6,591 nucleotides of DNA from Clostridiales bacterium UBA1381 (GTDB lineage: Bacteria > Bacillota > Clostridia > UBA1381), in contig DBQZ01000072.1 of NCBI GenBank assembly GCA_002305435.1, positions 40,658-47,248 of the forward strand, read 5' to 3'. Position 1 is the first letter of the stretch, and each line of letters begins with the position of its first letter. Under the pieces are notes generated by a model, which was not told the origin of the DNA, searched no databases, and saw only the letters and a list, made by a program, of their open reading frames with translations. Positions 5,405-6,591 of the stretch are shown piece by piece. A program made the translations under genes and the position numbers.

Positions 5405-6591
5405 ATGAGATCAAAAGATTGTGTAGCTATGATACTTGCGGGAGGCCAGGGAAGCAGACTGGGAGCGCTGACGAAAAATGTGGCAAAGCCTGCCGTTCCT
5501 TTCGGCGGCAAGTATAGGATAATAGACTTCCCGCTGTCGAACTGCGTTCATTCGGGAATAGACACTGTAGGCGTACTGACACAGTATCAGCCGCTGGAGT
5601 TGAATACATACATAGGAAACGGCAACCCGTGGGATCTTGACAGAAGCCACGGCGGTGCATACGTACTGCCCCCGTACCAGAGCGCAAAAGCAGGCGAGTG
5701 GTATAAGGGAACAGCAAACGCTATTTACCAGAACATGAGCTTTATGGACGGCTTCAACCCGAAGAACGTGTTGATATTGTCCGGCGACCATATCTACAAG
5801 ATGCACTACGGAGAGATGCTAAGAGTTCATAAGGAAACCGATGCTGCAATTACAATCGCCGTTATGCCGGTGCCGTGGGAGGAAGCAAGCCGTTTCGGTA
5901 TCATGAACGTTGACGATCCGGACGCAGCGTTTGCAAACATCGTAGAATTTGAAGAAAAGCCGAAGGAGCCCAAGAGCAATCTGGCTTCAATGGGTATTTA
6001 CATATTTAAATATGACGTACTGAAGCGTTATCTGACAGAGGATGAAAACGATCCCAATTCTTCAAATGACTTTGGTAAGAACATAATCCCCAAGATGCTT
6101 GCTAACGGCGAAAAGATGGTAAGCTGGAGATTCGAGGATTACTGGAAAGACGTTGGAACGATATATTCCCTCTGGGAGGCAAATATGGACCTTATCGACA
6201 CACCTCCCAAGTTCAACCTAAACGACAGAAAGTGGAGCATCTACTCAAGGAATATGGCGCTTGCTCCGCATTATGTGGGCAAGGACGCAAAGATCTCCAA
6301 TTCGACTGTTACCGAGGGCTGCACAATCAACGGTGTAGTTGAACATTCGGTAATATTCGGCGGAGTATCCATAGGCGAAGGCAGCCGTGTTGTTGATTCT
6401 GTTGTTATGCCCGGGGCAAAGATCGGGAAGAATGTTACAATAGAAAAGGCAGTTATAGGAACTGAAGCCGTTATCGGCGACGAGGCGCAGATAGGCACAT
6501 TCGATGCCGATCCGGCAAACAATGTATACGCCTCCGACAAATGCACTCACGGCATTGTCCTCGTTGAGGGCGGCGCAGTTATCGGCGAAAA
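5405..6591 (+). CDS. glgC: Glucose-1-phosphate adenylyltransferase (partial, C-terminal end off window)
   Basis: 395 codons are open to the right edge with no stop. The enzyme makes ADP-glucose from glucose-1-phosphate and ATP, the committed step of bacterial glycogen synthesis. Visible motifs: the nucleotide loop LAGGQGSRLG (11-20), KPAVPFGGKYRIIDFPLSNC (28-47), ILSGDHIYKMHY with catalytic D128, the sugar-phosphate site EFEEKP (K185), SMGIYIF (195-201), and WKDVGTIYSLWEAN (247-260). From about residue 285 a left-handed beta-helix begins, with hexapeptide-like repeats (KISNSTV, VSIGEGSRVVDSVV, AKIGKNVTI, AVIGDEAQIG). Firmicutes GlgC is usually about 380-400 aa, so only the last few residues are missing. 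GGAG (5393-5396) overlaps the glgB stop codon and lies 8 nt before the ATG, suggesting translational coupling. Gene order predicts glgD and/or glgA beyond the edge. Confidence 0.96.
   Translation, partial: MRSKDCVAMILAGGQGSRLGALTKNVAKPAVPFGGKYRIIDFPLSNCVHSGIDTVGVLTQYQPLELNTYIGNGNPWDLDRSHGGAYVLPPYQSAKAGEWYKGTANAIYQNMSFMDGFNPKNVLILSGDHIYKMHYGEMLRVHKETDAAITIAVMPVPWEEASRFGIMNVDDPDAAFANIVEFEEKPKEPKSNLASMGIYIFKYDVLKRYLTEDENDPNSSNDFGKNIIPKMLANGEKMVSWRFEDYWKDVGTIYSLWEANMDLIDTPPKFNLNDRKWSIYSRNMALAPHYVGKDAKISNSTVTEGCTINGVVEHSVIFGGVSIGEGSRVVDSVVMPGAKIGKNVTIEKAVIGTEAVIGDEAQIGTFDADPANNVYASDKCTHGIVLVEGGAVIGE

Overview
The window most likely comes from a Firmicutes chromosome, probably class Clostridia and perhaps an Oscillospiraceae/Ruminococcaceae-type gut organism. 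The signs are strong GGAG-type ribosome binding sites, sigma-A-like promoters, a full-length membrane-anchored RNase Y followed by YmdB (a typical Firmicutes pair), and a Clostridia-style glgB-glgC pair. The genus assignment is inference. No mobile element, CRISPR array, tRNA or rRNA is visible.

Layout: two divergent transcription units share an intergenic region of about 530 bp (2911-3440). To the left, on the minus strand, are rny (RNase Y, 2910-1354), a 169-bp gap holding a branched terminator-like structure, ymdB (1184-411), and 6 bp later a membrane-anchored SH3-like protein that starts on GTG and runs off the left edge (404-1). To the right, on the plus strand, are glgB (branching enzyme, 3441-5393) and, 11 bp later, glgC (ADP-glucose pyrophosphorylase, 5405 to the right edge).

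The least ordinary part is upstream of rny. A near-consensus minus-strand promoter (TTGACA-17-TAAAAT, 3231-3203) predicts a 5' leader of about 285 nt. By hand folding, this leader contains a GC-rich hairpin followed by T5, a competing upstream pairing for that hairpin, and a 20-nt arm that can pair with the rny Shine-Dalgarno region. The same arm has two other possible partners upstream. It also contains a 29-codon open frame behind an AAGGGG motif. RNase Y itself has no ATG, GTG or TTG at its expected start: the frame, length, ribosome binding site and membrane helix all point to an AUA start codon at 2910. Together these suggest tight, possibly autogenous control of the ribonuclease. This is a hypothesis from sequence reading alone.

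How the genes work together: RNase Y is the membrane endonuclease that initiates mRNA decay, and YmdB is a metallophosphoesterase linked to it by conserved adjacency. GlgC makes ADP-glucose and GlgB introduces alpha-1,6 branches, so the right-hand unit is the start of a glycogen synthesis operon. Its remaining genes (a glycogen synthase, possibly glgD) would lie beyond the window.
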